Positions 54,341-62,712 of a DNA stretch of 64,000 bases are shown here, one piece after another; position 1 is the stretch's first letter; the number at the start of each line of letters is the position of its first letter. Under the pieces are notes generated by a model that saw nothing but the letters and a program-made list of their open reading frames with translations, did not search any database and was not told where the DNA came from. Source of the DNA: Bacillus timonensis (GTDB lineage: Bacteria; Bacillota; Bacilli; Bacillales; Bacillaceae_L); the NCBI RefSeq assembly GCF_000285535.1, contig NZ_HE610986.1, positions 1,017,915 to 1,081,914 on the forward strand, given 5' to 3'. The position numbers and the translations under genes are program-made.

Positions 54341-54392
54341 TATATTAGTATAGTAGCATATTATTATTCTACTAATCAATTTTATATTAGTA
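54341..54392. promoter_or_regulatory. Repeated ATTAGTA sites upstream of the GntR gene
   Basis: ATTAGTA occurs at 54344 and 54386 on the plus strand and as TACTAAT at 54370. FCD regulators often bind short dyads with variable A/T-rich spacers, so this is a candidate autoregulatory region. Confidence 0.45.
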
Positions 54393-54411
54393 ATGAGGTA
54401 CCATTTTATCC

Positions 54412-54441
54412 AAAATAAAAGCCTTAGCTAATCGCTAAGGC
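54412..54441 (-). terminator. Terminator after the lactonase gene
   Basis: GCCTTAGC pairs with GCTAAGGC across a five-base loop, then TTTTATTTT on the minus strand. Confidence 0.88.
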
Positions 54442-54450
54442 CCTTTATAC

Positions 54451-55500
54451 TTACATATTTAAAAATTTCACGCAAACTGGGTATGGTACGGTAATATCTG
54501 AATCGATAAGCGTTAATTTTCCTGTTTGTTCGTCTCTTGCATATAACACTAGGTTGCTTGATTCTTGATTTGAACCCACAATGAATTTTTCGGTTGGGTC
54601 AAATACAAAATCACGCGGCCAATCTCCTTCTGATGAGACCATTTCTACTAGTTTGAGTTCGCCTGTTGACTCATTCACCTGAAAGACAGCGATGCTATTA
54701 TGTCCACGGTTTGACACATATACAAATTTTCCGTCTTTCGAAATATGAATGGCACTACCCTGACTGTTCTCAGTAAAATTCTCTGGAATCGTTGAAATAT
54801 ACTGAAGCTCATCAAAACTGCCATTACTACTATCATAAGATAAAGCAATCACTTCATTACTTAGTTCCGTCATCAAGTATGCGTATTTTCCATTTGGATG
54901 GAGAGCAATATGTCTTGGCCCGCTTCCTGGTCGAACCGTTAAGCAATTTACCTCCCTTAGCGTTCCGTTGTCTATTTCATATGTAATAAGTTTATCGATT
55001 CCTAAATCGACTGCCACCACATACTTTTCATCTGGTGTAAAACCTGAAAAATGTGTATGCGGTTTTTCCTGTCTTTCATGTGGTCCTGTTCCCTCATGTG
55101 CAACGATTGATTGCGAAGATTCGATTTTTCCACTTGCACTATTAACAGAATAAAGCTCGATGGTACCTTTATGATAATTTGCTGTAACAACTTGATTATT
55201 CGCCTTATTCACACTAACATGGCAAGGAGATGCTCCTTCTTCAACCTCATTGTTTACTAGTTGTAACTCGCCATTTTGAGCATCAATCGAGTAAGCTGCG
55301 ACACCACCTGATTCTCCATCCTTTACCACTGAATATAGAAAGCGATTGTCCTGACTCACTGTGACATATGTAGGATTTCCTAAAGTGGCTGCAAGCTTTA
55401 CGTCCTGTATTTTTTGTTCATCTGTATTTAATGTAAAGGTATAAACCCCTTTACTGTCCCCTTTTGTATAGGTACCAACATATCCAGTAAATTTGCTCAT
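54451..55500 (-). CDS. Lactonase family beta-propeller, probable 6-phosphogluconolactonase
   Basis: The 349-aa protein is a seven-bladed propeller of the YbhE/Pgl family. Repeated blade motifs include NPTYVTVSQDNRFLYSV near residue 45, GSGPRHIALHPNGKYAYLMTE near 190 and DGKFVYVSNRGHNSIAVFQ near 250. GEGDWPRDFVFDP-like sequence follows. The family hydrolyses 6-phosphogluconolactone in the pentose phosphate pathway in E. coli and B. subtilis, while some members act on other lactones. AAAGGGG lies eight bases before ATG 55500. It is monocistronic. Confidence 0.9.
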   Translation of the reverse strand: MSKFTGYVGTYTKGDSKGVYTFTLNTDEQKIQDVKLAATLGNPTYVTVSQDNRFLYSVVKDGESGGVAAYSIDAQNGELQLVNNEVEEGASPCHVSVNKANNQVVTANYHKGTIELYSVNSASGKIESSQSIVAHEGTGPHERQEKPHTHFSGFTPDEKYVVAVDLGIDKLITYEIDNGTLREVNCLTVRPGSGPRHIALHPNGKYAYLMTELSNEVIALSYDSSNGSFDELQYISTIPENFTENSQGSAIHISKDGKFVYVSNRGHNSIAVFQVNESTGELKLVEMVSSEGDWPRDFVFDPTEKFIVGSNQESSNLVLYARDEQTGKLTLIDSDITVPYPVCVKFLNM

Positions 55501-55649
55501 TTTGTAAACCCCTTTCGTTTAATCTATATTTTGTTGTTCCAGCTTGTTATTTCAACAAAACTCTTTGGTCGAGTAACTGTCGACTTTTGACTAGGTGTCA
55601 TTTAAGACAATGTTCATCCACAACCCCTACCCGAAACAGATTATCCTTA

Positions 55650-56513
55650 TCAGTAATATTCCTTTAGCATCTCTTCAATCGCGTAGGCTACTCCATCTTC
55701 TTCATTCGTTTTTGTATGAAATGTACAGAGGTTTAAAATTTCCTCATCAGCATTTCCCATTGCAACGCCTCGTCCTGCCATTTCTAGCATGCTTTTGTCG
55801 TTTAGATTATCTCCTAATGACATAACATCCTTCATTTCAATTCCCATGCTGTTTGCCAATTCCTTGAGTGCTAGTCCCTTTTTAGCCTCTGGATGGTTAA
55901 ATTCAAGATTTAAATATCCGGAAGAAGTAATCACCACTCCACCCTCATCTTTTAACTCATTAAAGACTTTTTCGTGACTATCCTCATCTTCCGCAAAGCT
56001 TAACAGTTTATAAATTTTCAGATCATCGATTGCCTCCAACTGATCGTAATCCTCAACAAACTGTACACTCTCATTTTGAAAACGATATTCAATTTTTTGG
56101 TTGATTTCCTCGTCTGTCAATTCAGGTTGGACTGTTTTCCACCATCTAGTCATTCTATCAATAAATCGATCTCTTCCAAACGAAAATAATCCCTTATTTG
56201 TAAAAAACTCAGTATACATTTTTCCATTGTGACAGGCTGTGTACACTTTTTTACAAACCACTTTATCCATTGGAATATCTCGTAAAACATTTCCATCTAT
56301 ATCAAACGAACTAGCGCCGTTCAAGGTAATAATTGGGCAAGTTAGCCCCACTTCCTTAATAGGCATTATAGCAGCATCATAAGACCTTCCGGTTACAACA
56401 ACAAATTTGATTCCTTTGTCCAATGCCTTTTGAATGGCACGCACATTTGCCTCACTAACTTTACTATTTTCATTTAATAGCGTCCCATCTAAATCCGAAG
56501 CAATTAGTTTCAT
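55650..56513 (-). CDS. Cof-type HAD-superfamily phosphatase
   Basis: The 287-aa protein has the HAD motifs in order: motif I SDLDGTLLNEN at residues 5-15 with the nucleophile Asp, motif II VVVTGRSYD near 40, the Lys of motif III, and motif IV MSLGDNLNDKSMLEMAG near 230. The C2 cap between II and III marks the Cof/YxeH/YitU group, which hydrolyses sugar phosphates, FMN or PLP precursors. ATG 56513 follows GAGAGGAT by about eight bases; the in-frame ATG at 56552 has no site. Its substrate is unknown. Confidence 0.91.
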   Translation of the reverse strand: MKLIASDLDGTLLNENSKVSEANVRAIQKALDKGIKFVVVTGRSYDAAIMPIKEVGLTCPIITLNGASSFDIDGNVLRDIPMDKVVCKKVYTACHNGKMYTEFFTNKGLFSFGRDRFIDRMTRWWKTVQPELTDEEINQKIEYRFQNESVQFVEDYDQLEAIDDLKIYKLLSFAEDEDSHEKVFNELKDEGGVVITSSGYLNLEFNHPEAKKGLALKELANSMGIEMKDVMSLGDNLNDKSMLEMAGRGVAMGNADEEILNLCTFHTKTNEEDGVAYAIEEMLKEYY

Positions 56514-56750
56514 CTCGAAAATCCTCTCTTTTACTAAATCAATTGCACCCATGCAAATTGTACTCTTACTTCATTTATTTCACCAATAATTAGTAATGGT
56601 ATACTTCGCCTGTATAAAATTAAAAAACCTAAATAAACTGTCCTCAAAAAGAACCACCTTATTTAGGTTTTACCTGATTTACCAGTAACAATCCTAAATT
56701 CTATTATAACAAGATATACAATTATTACAAAATTATCGATAGATTGCATG

Positions 56751-56792
56751 AAAAAGGCTACTTCCGACAATACGCCGTTAGTAGCCTTTTTA
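56751..56792 (-). terminator. Terminator after brnQ
   Basis: AAAAGGCTACT and AGTAGCCTTTT form an 11-bp stem with a 17-base loop and a T tract on the minus strand, abutting the stop. Confidence 0.82.
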
Positions 56793-58136
56793 TTATTCTT
56801 CAATTGGATTTGGATTCAATGACCCATGTTTAATGATGCTAATTACAAATCCGATAATTCCACCTACAATAGCAGGCACAACCCAACCTAATCCTACTGA
56901 ATATAAAGGTAAGATTGATGTAAATAGTTCATTAATAGCAGCAATTTTTACCCCAGCTGCATTTAAGCCATCATTAATTGAAAAGATGAATGTAAAGAAT
57001 GTACTCATTTGGTATACTTCCTTGCGCCCCTTGAATAGAGGGTGTAAGAAGGTTAACGCCATTAAACTGATTGCTAAAGGATATAGCGCAACTAACACTG
57101 GAATTGAGAAGTTAATAATCGAACTTAACCCAAAATTTGAGATCACTGCACTGAATAAAGTAAAGATAACAGCCCACTGCTTATAAGAAAGAGCAGGAAT
57201 TAGTTTTGAGAAATAAGCCGCACAAGATGTAATTAGACCAATACTTGTTGTTAAACACGCTGCCACAACGATTACTGCAAGGATGACCTTACCGTACCAG
57301 CCAAAAAAGTGTTGAGAAGAAGCAGCTAAAATAGAACCACCATTATCTAAAAACCCAAGGCCTTCTACACTTGTAGCACCTAAAAATGCTAATGAAGAAT
57401 AAATGACCGCCAATAATACCCCAGCAACTAAGGCCACTTTACCAGTTGAAACCATGATTTCTTTCTTAGTTCTTGCACCGCGTTCTTTCATGATATTAAT
57501 AATGATTATTCCAAAGACAAATGCAGCAAGTGCATCCATTGTGTTATAACCTTCCTGGAAGCCTTTAAAGAAGCTATTTGTCAAATAGGTTTCTGTTGGC
57601 TCTTGAATCGCTCCAATTGGATTAACAAATGCAGCGATAATAAGAATGGCAATCACCACTAATAAAATCGGTGTTAACAGTTTCCCTACAATATCAACAA
57701 TCTTACTAGATTTAAGTGAAAAGTATAATGTAACCCCGAAAAAGACGATCGTAAATAACAATAAAGGTAAGTAATTTGATTGATTTTCTAAGAATGGAAC
57801 GATCCCAATCTCATATGCAACTGTATTTGTTCTTGGTATTGCAAATAAAGGACCAATTGTCAAATAAAGAGCTACCGTAAAGAAAATTCCATATATCGGA
57901 TTAACTCGGCCTGCTAATGATTCCAAATCACTCTTACCTGAGAAGGCCAAAGCCAATATGCCAAGAACAGGTAGGCCCACCCCAGTTATAATAAAGCCCG
58001 CATTTGCTGAAAAAACATTACCTCCTGCTAACTGACCTAATTGTACAGGAAAGATTAAATTCCCCGCCCCAAAGAATAATGCAAACAACATAAATCCTAC
58101 CGCTACTATGTTGCCAAATGAATCTCTCGATGACAT
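56793..58136 (-). CDS. brnQ: Branched-chain amino acid transporter (LIVCS family)
   Basis: The 447-aa protein has about twelve membrane helices and the LIVCS start VGFMLFALFFGAGNLIFP at residues 14-31, with ASSQHFFGW and AACLTTSIGLITSCAAYF further on. It imports Ile, Leu and Val with Na+ or H+. AGGAGG lies seven bases before ATG 58136. A CodY-type box is about 150 bp upstream, consistent with CodY repression of branched-chain uptake in Bacillus. It is a single-gene unit. Confidence 0.95.
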   Translation of the reverse strand: MSSRDSFGNIVAVGFMLFALFFGAGNLIFPVQLGQLAGGNVFSANAGFIITGVGLPVLGILALAFSGKSDLESLAGRVNPIYGIFFTVALYLTIGPLFAIPRTNTVAYEIGIVPFLENQSNYLPLLLFTIVFFGVTLYFSLKSSKIVDIVGKLLTPILLVVIAILIIAAFVNPIGAIQEPTETYLTNSFFKGFQEGYNTMDALAAFVFGIIIINIMKERGARTKKEIMVSTGKVALVAGVLLAVIYSSLAFLGATSVEGLGFLDNGGSILAASSQHFFGWYGKVILAVIVVAACLTTSIGLITSCAAYFSKLIPALSYKQWAVIFTLFSAVISNFGLSSIINFSIPVLVALYPLAISLMALTFLHPLFKGRKEVYQMSTFFTFIFSINDGLNAAGVKIAAINELFTSILPLYSVGLGWVVPAIVGGIIGFVISIIKHGSLNPNPIEE

Positions 58137-58288
58137 ATCTATTCCTCCTAAAACACCCTAGACACCCTTATTAATAGAAGTTTTCCGGATAACATATCTA
58201 GAGCATAAAATTATACTAGTAAACTGTCTTGCTTACAAACCTCAATTTGATAGTCATTAATATATCACACAAAATATTCAAAATCAAC

Positions 58289-58303
58289 ACTTTTCAGAAA
58301 ATA
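58289..58303. promoter_or_regulatory. CodY-type box upstream of brnQ
   Basis: ACTTTTCAGAAAATA matches 13 of 15 positions of the CodY consensus AATTTTCWGAAAATT. It lies in the 345-bp gap between brnQ and the divergent phosphoesterase gene, which otherwise holds only a REP-like repeat. Confidence 0.7.
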
Positions 58304-58357
58304 AAATTATATCAAAATATTTAATAATAAATGTAATTACTGGAATATAGTTCCATT

Positions 58358-58384
58358 GAACCAGAGGGACGGTTCTTGCGGTTC
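58358..58384 (+). repeat. REP-like hairpin, copy R2
   Basis: GAACCAGAGGGACGGTTCTT continues to GCGGTTC; GAACC and GGTTC at the ends can pair around the GGGACGGTTCT core. Confidence 0.8.
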
Positions 58385-58481
58385 ATATGAACTAGTATGC
58401 CCTCATTTCACATGCAGGAAAACGACCTGTATACATAGAATTTCATATACAAAATCTAAATGAATTGGAAGTGAAGATCAA

Positions 58482-59285
58482 ATGAAGATTGCCGTTTTAT
58501 CGGATATTCACGTAGGATTGAATCGAAAAAACACGGGGACGGACATTATGTCACAATTAACAAAATGGATTGCTAGCCACTCCCCTGATGTTTTTATCTT
58601 AGGTGGCGATTTAACAGCAGGTCCTGTTAAGAGCCTAAATCTGTTAAATCAATTGCAAGACGAATTTCCAAAACTGAAACTATTATTTGTACACGGAAAT
58701 CATGATATCTACCATGATGATTCTAAAGTTGCTTATGAGAAGCTGTTGGAATTCCCAGGTAATCTAGGAAATGGACCAGTCGAATTGAACGACAACTGGG
58801 TAGTGATTGGTGATGGGGGCTGGTATGATTACACGTATGGTATCGAGGAATTTACAGAGGAGCAATTTATAGAAGGTACATATAATGACTTTACATGGCC
58901 AGATAAAATTAACGCCCATTGGCCAAACTCAGACCAGGTTGAAACGAAACAATACCTTAAAAAACTTGAGGATTGGCTTAGAGTCTATCAAGGGAAAAAT
59001 ATCATCATGGTCACACATGTTGTTCCTTTCTCTCGATATATTCAAATTAAGAATGACCCAAGCTGGGACTTCTTTAATTCTATGATGGGAAGTAAGTATT
59101 TTGGTAAGTTAGCAAAAAAATACGAAGTAAAAAAATATATTTTCGGACACATCCACACCAGATACCATGAGCAGTATAACGGAATTGAAGTCATCTGTAA
59201 TCCTCTTGGCTATTACCCGCACGAATGGAATTCTATGAATGCTGAAGAAGAAATTTTCTCTACAATTAAAATCTTAGAGATTTAA
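58482..59285 (+). CDS. Calcineurin-like metallophosphoesterase
   Basis: The 267-aa protein shows the full motif set: SDIHVG at 7-12, GGDLTAG near 40, FVHGNHD near 70, MVTHVVPFS near 178 and FGHIHTRYH near 222. These give a two-metal phosphoesterase. Several Trp-rich segments (DGGWYDYTYG, NDFTWPDKINAHWP) lie in the insertion that normally shapes substrate choice. No signal peptide is present. It is followed by a terminator and unlinked to other genes; the substrate is unknown. Confidence 0.91.
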   Translation: MKIAVLSDIHVGLNRKNTGTDIMSQLTKWIASHSPDVFILGGDLTAGPVKSLNLLNQLQDEFPKLKLLFVHGNHDIYHDDSKVAYEKLLEFPGNLGNGPVELNDNWVVIGDGGWYDYTYGIEEFTEEQFIEGTYNDFTWPDKINAHWPNSDQVETKQYLKKLEDWLRVYQGKNIIMVTHVVPFSRYIQIKNDPSWDFFNSMMGSKYFGKLAKKYEVKKYIFGHIHTRYHEQYNGIEVICNPLGYYPHEWNSMNAEEEIFSTIKILEI

Positions 59286-59291
59286 ATGTAA

Positions 59292-59319
59292 CCTGCATCA
59301 TTTGATGCGGGCTTTTTTT
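59292..59319 (+). terminator. Intrinsic terminator after the phosphoesterase
   Basis: CCTGCATCA pairs with TGATGCGGG (one T-G pair) and is followed by C and seven T. Confidence 0.9.
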
Positions 59320-59381
59320 CGAATAAGAACTAATATCTTCGAACAAATTAAAAAAAACTCGATTCGAAAGGACTGTTTTAC

Positions 59382-59879
59382 ATGATAAAAAACAGCATCA
59401 GGGTCTTTATCGTTTTATGTTCGATAGTTGCAGCAGTTCTGCTTCCTAAAAAATCCTATATAAAATATCTACCTGTAACCTTATTTTCTACCAGTGTTCT
59501 ACTTTTTGAAATCTTCTATTTTACTGTACATAAACTTTGGAAAGTAAAGGGTGGCGTTGGCGCAATGGTATGTGACACCTGTATATTAATTTTAGGACCG
59601 TATTTTTTTGCGAATTATTGGGTGTTCAGTCTATCGAAAGGAAAGTTAATCCCATACACCCTTATCAATCTTGTGGCTGATTGGATATACGCCTTTCCAC
59701 TTGTTTCCTTATTAAGGAAGCTACACTTTTTTAAATTAAAAGTGAGTTCGGCTAGTTTTTTTACATTAATTTTCTCAAATGCTCTCATGAATTTTATCTT
59801 CCACAAATTTTATGAAAAATGCATCATCCCAAAGCAATCAACGAGTGATCAAGAACTTAGCCCAGCAGACTTTCTCTAA
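59382..59879 (+). CDS. Multi-pass membrane protein of unknown function
   Basis: A 165-aa protein with about five predicted helices (IRVFIVLCSIVAAVLLP, YLPVTLFSTSVLLFEIFYF, LILGPYFFANYWVFSL, YTLINLVADWIYAFPLV, SFFTLIFSNALMNFIF) and a short polar tail. AAAGGA lies before ATG 59382. Similar small membrane proteins (CBO0543-type) are scattered in Bacillus genomes, but I am not certain of the family and cannot assign a role. A very strong terminator follows. Confidence 0.8.
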   Translation: MIKNSIRVFIVLCSIVAAVLLPKKSYIKYLPVTLFSTSVLLFEIFYFTVHKLWKVKGGVGAMVCDTCILILGPYFFANYWVFSLSKGKLIPYTLINLVADWIYAFPLVSLLRKLHFFKLKVSSASFFTLIFSNALMNFIFHKFYEKCIIPKQSTSDQELSPADFL

Positions 59880-59897
59880 TTGTTAACACAAAAATGA

Positions 59898-59944
59898 AAA
59901 GGGACCATATCATTCTTATGGTAAGAATGGTATGGTCCCTTTTT
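59898..59944 (+). terminator. Long-stem intrinsic terminator
   Basis: GGGACCATA/TATGGTCCC continues inward through TCATTCTTA/TAAGAATGG to a three-base loop (18 bp in all), followed by five T. Confidence 0.93.
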
Positions 59945-60117
59945 AATAATACTTTTATCAAACAGTCATTTAACGTGTTACTTCACTACAGTATCGGCCC
60001 CACCTTCGCCAAATACCATGATGACCACACATGTCATCCACCTGACTTTATTATAATTGATAGCGCTTTCATTATCAACAAAAACAATTCCCCAAGATTC
60101 GACACCAGAACCCAAAG

Positions 60118-60144
60118 GGACCACAGGGACGGTTCTAGTGGTCC
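60118..60144 (+). repeat. REP-like hairpin, copy R3
   Basis: GGACCAC and GTGGTCC form a seven-bp perfect stem around AGGGACGGTTCTA. It lies just beyond the end of the PAP2 gene. Confidence 0.82.
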
Positions 60145-60159
60145 TCCCCTTACTTGAAC

Positions 60160-60825
60160 TCAACCCGTTTTCAACCCCTCATACTTAAGAGCTTGTCTTT
60201 CCATAAACCGGTGAAATGCTCCAATCGCAAAACCTAGCCAAGTAGCACTAGCAAAATAGCCCCCTACTATATCGGTAGGGTAATGAACTCCTAAATAGAT
60301 TCTACTTAGTCCAATTCCTAAAATCATCATCCCACTCAATACGAACAAGACCATGCGCTCCCACCTGACCGGAATATGCCGCCACAACAAAAACGTCAAA
60401 ATTCCATAAAACGTGACAGCATTCACGGCATGGCCACTTGGAAAACTATAGCCTGAGATTTCAACCAATCTGTAAAAATCCGGTCTAGCCCGTTTAAACA
60501 GCTCTTTTAGAATAAAATTCAATATCGGTGAACCAACCATAACCCCAATAAATAAAATTAATTCACGGCGGTGGTCCAACACTTTATACAGAAAAAACAA
60601 TAGGATGAGAGAATTGATAATAATAACCGGTGCCGATCCAATAAAAGATAGAAACTTCATTAAAGTGGTAAGCCACCCTGACTCCCATCCTTGTACCACG
60701 GAAATCACTCGACTATCAAAGCGAATAATATCATGGCTATGTACAAAATAAGACAATAAGCTGAACAAACTAAGGGAAAAAAGACAAATGGTAAAAGCCA
60801 CTGATAGCTGAAACTTTAAGTTCAT
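60160..60825 (-). CDS. PAP2-family membrane phosphatase
   Basis: The protein (221 aa) has six membrane helices and the three PAP2 phosphatase motifs: KELFKRARPDF near residue 105, YSFPSGHAVNA near 128 and SRIYLGVHYPTDI near 180. Such enzymes dephosphorylate undecaprenyl pyrophosphate, phosphatidate or related lipids on the outer face of the membrane. I chose ATG 60825; the frame extends upstream to a GTG at 60897 without a ribosome binding site. Its 3' end lies 15 bp from a REP-like hairpin. Confidence 0.9.
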   Translation of the reverse strand: MNLKFQLSVAFTICLFSLSLFSLLSYFVHSHDIIRFDSRVISVVQGWESGWLTTLMKFLSFIGSAPVIIINSLILLFFLYKVLDHRRELILFIGVMVGSPILNFILKELFKRARPDFYRLVEISGYSFPSGHAVNAVTFYGILTFLLWRHIPVRWERMVLFVLSGMMILGIGLSRIYLGVHYPTDIVGGYFASATWLGFAIGAFHRFMERQALKYEGLKTG

Positions 60826-60966
60826 GTACGCCACACTCTTTTTTTTAACTCTTAGTATTTTTGACTTAAAGAAAATTATACAATTGAAGTATTCCACGTA
60901 TCGAAACTGGGTGTGATAAAATAGAGGAACATACTATAGTATTTGTAGGAAAAGGTTGTGTAATGT

Positions 60967-61668
60967 TTGAAACGAATGCTTGCGATTAGTGATATTCATG
61001 GTGATATAGACAAATTTGAGCGGCTATTAGAGCTTGTTCAATATGATGACAAAATCGATCAGCTTTTGCTGTTAGGAGACTATGTAGATCGTGGGCCTAA
61101 CTCAAGAGCAGTTATAAATAAAGTTATTGAATTACGAAATAAGGGCGCGATTGCATTAATTGGCAACCACGAAAAAATGATGTTGGAAGCTTTCCGTGCC
61201 GATTCAATGAGCGTTAAAAGATGGTTCTACAATGGTGGCATTAAAACCTTACAAAACTACGGCTACCATATTGAAAAAGATGATGCGAAATATTGGTACA
61301 CAACAGAGGAAATGCCAAACCTTCTTCAAATAAACAAAGAAATTCGCCCTCATTTAGAAACCTTAAAGGAATTTCCTTACTATTATGAGACAGACACTCA
61401 TATTTTTGTCCATGCAGGGGTTCATCCTGAAACACCATTGGAGTCAACTGACCCTCATTTATTAGTATGGATTCGTGAGGAGTTTCACAATGGATATGCT
61501 GGCGAAAAGACCGTTGTCTTTGGCCATACACCAACCAAATACTTACATAAAAGCAATGAAATGTATTTCGGTAATAATAATATCGTTGGCATTGATGGCG
61601 GCTGTGCATATGGCGGTAGACTTTATTGCTTTGACGCTACGAATTCACAAATTTTTTATGTTGAATAA
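60967..61668 (+). CDS. Serine/threonine phosphatase-type metallophosphoesterase
   Basis: The 233-aa protein has PPP-family motifs: ISDIHGDIDKF at 6-16, LLGDYVDRGPNS near 36, LIGNHEKMM near 65, FVHAGVHPE near 147 and VFGHTPTKYL near 180. This is the set seen in bacterial protein phosphatases (PrpE-like, lambda phosphatase-like) and diadenosine tetraphosphatases. The start is TTG at 60967, 11 bases after AAAGG, with ATG three codons later as alternative. A REP-like element directly follows the stop. Protein dephosphorylation or Ap4A hydrolysis are both possible. Confidence 0.9.
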   Translation: MKRMLAISDIHGDIDKFERLLELVQYDDKIDQLLLLGDYVDRGPNSRAVINKVIELRNKGAIALIGNHEKMMLEAFRADSMSVKRWFYNGGIKTLQNYGYHIEKDDAKYWYTTEEMPNLLQINKEIRPHLETLKEFPYYYETDTHIFVHAGVHPETPLESTDPHLLVWIREEFHNGYAGEKTVVFGHTPTKYLHKSNEMYFGNNNIVGIDGGCAYGGRLYCFDATNSQIFYVE

Positions 61669-61677
61669 GCTACATAA

Positions 61678-61720
61678 GGACGGTTCAAAGTGTACCAGGA
61701 GAACCGTCCCTATGGTTCCT
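61678..61720. repeat. REP-like element, paired copies R4
   Basis: GGACGGTTC at 61678 and GAACCGTCC at 61701 are inverted partial copies of the GGGACGGTTCT core and can form a nine-bp stem. The right copy continues to GGTTCC. The element contains the stop codon and last residues of the LysR gene. Confidence 0.8.
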
Positions 61721-62593
61721 AATAATCTCCACAAATTTTGTTGTGGCGGGTGATAGTGGAGTGGTTTTTACGTAACAGATACCGATACTTCGTTTTGGGA
61801 TTTCTTCTGTTAGGTGCACCTCATGCAAGATGCCCTTTTTTAGATACTCTTGGGAAAATTCTTTGGTAACAGAGGCAATTCCCAGATTGATTTTCGCAAA
61901 CTCTAGTAATAAATCGTGTGAGCCCAGTTCAAACTCCGGGGATATCCGAAGCCCCTTAGATAATAAAAATTCCTCCACATATTTTCGAGATATAGATTTG
62001 GGTTCTAGAAAAATTAAGGGATGTTTGGTCAATTCAGCCATACTAACTGACTGTGGTAATAAACGCTTATAATTTTTTCCGCATACAAAAATATCGTGGA
62101 TATCCATGCACGGTATTTGCACTAAAGCAGAGTCATCCACTGGAAAGTTACATATCGAAAGATCAACCTCTCCTAACTTTACTAAAGATATCAGCTCCTG
62201 GGTTGTCCCATTTTCAATTTTAAACTTTATATTAGGGTATTCCGTGTGGAAGATTTCTAAATACGGTAGCAAAAAATACTTTGAGATGGTATCCCCTACG
62301 CCAATTCTCAACTCTCCCTTTGCTAAATTCTTAAATTCTAAAATCATTTCCTCACCGACATTGATAAGATTCATAGCAGAATGAACATATTCATAGAGAA
62401 GCTTACCTTCATCTGTCAATGAAACTCCTTTTGGTGTGCGATTAAAAAGCCGTATATCCAATTCTTTTTCTAACTGCATCATCGATTGACTGACTGCAGG
62501 CTGTGTCATGAACAGTTCCTTTGCAGCTTTTGAAAAGCTCCCATTTTTAGAAACTACACTAAAAACCTTATATAAATCTAATTTCCCAATCAT
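61685..62593 (-). CDS. LysR-family transcriptional regulator
   Basis: The 302-aa protein has an N-terminal winged helix (LYKVFSVVSKNGSFSKAAKE, AVSQSMMQLEKELDIRLFNR) and a LysR effector domain. AAGGAG lies seven bases before ATG 62593. Its last dozen or so residues (RNHRDGSPGTL) are encoded within a REP-like repeat, suggesting the original stop was displaced. It is divergent from the CofE-like gene with 119 bp between, so that gene is the likely target. The effector-domain context does not reveal the ligand. Confidence 0.91.
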   Translation of the reverse strand: MIGKLDLYKVFSVVSKNGSFSKAAKELFMTQPAVSQSMMQLEKELDIRLFNRTPKGVSLTDEGKLLYEYVHSAMNLINVGEEMILEFKNLAKGELRIGVGDTISKYFLLPYLEIFHTEYPNIKFKIENGTTQELISLVKLGEVDLSICNFPVDDSALVQIPCMDIHDIFVCGKNYKRLLPQSVSMAELTKHPLIFLEPKSISRKYVEEFLLSKGLRISPEFELGSHDLLLEFAKINLGIASVTKEFSQEYLKKGILHEVHLTEEIPKRSIGICYVKTTPLSPATTKFVEIIRNHRDGSPGTL

Positions 62594-62712
62594 ATAAATT
62601 CTCCTTATACCCAGTATTAGTTATATTAACTTTACTTATATCACATTATAGATGTATAGTACTAGTGGGTATTATTTAATATTAATCTTATCAGCATGTA
62701 GGAGTGATTCTT

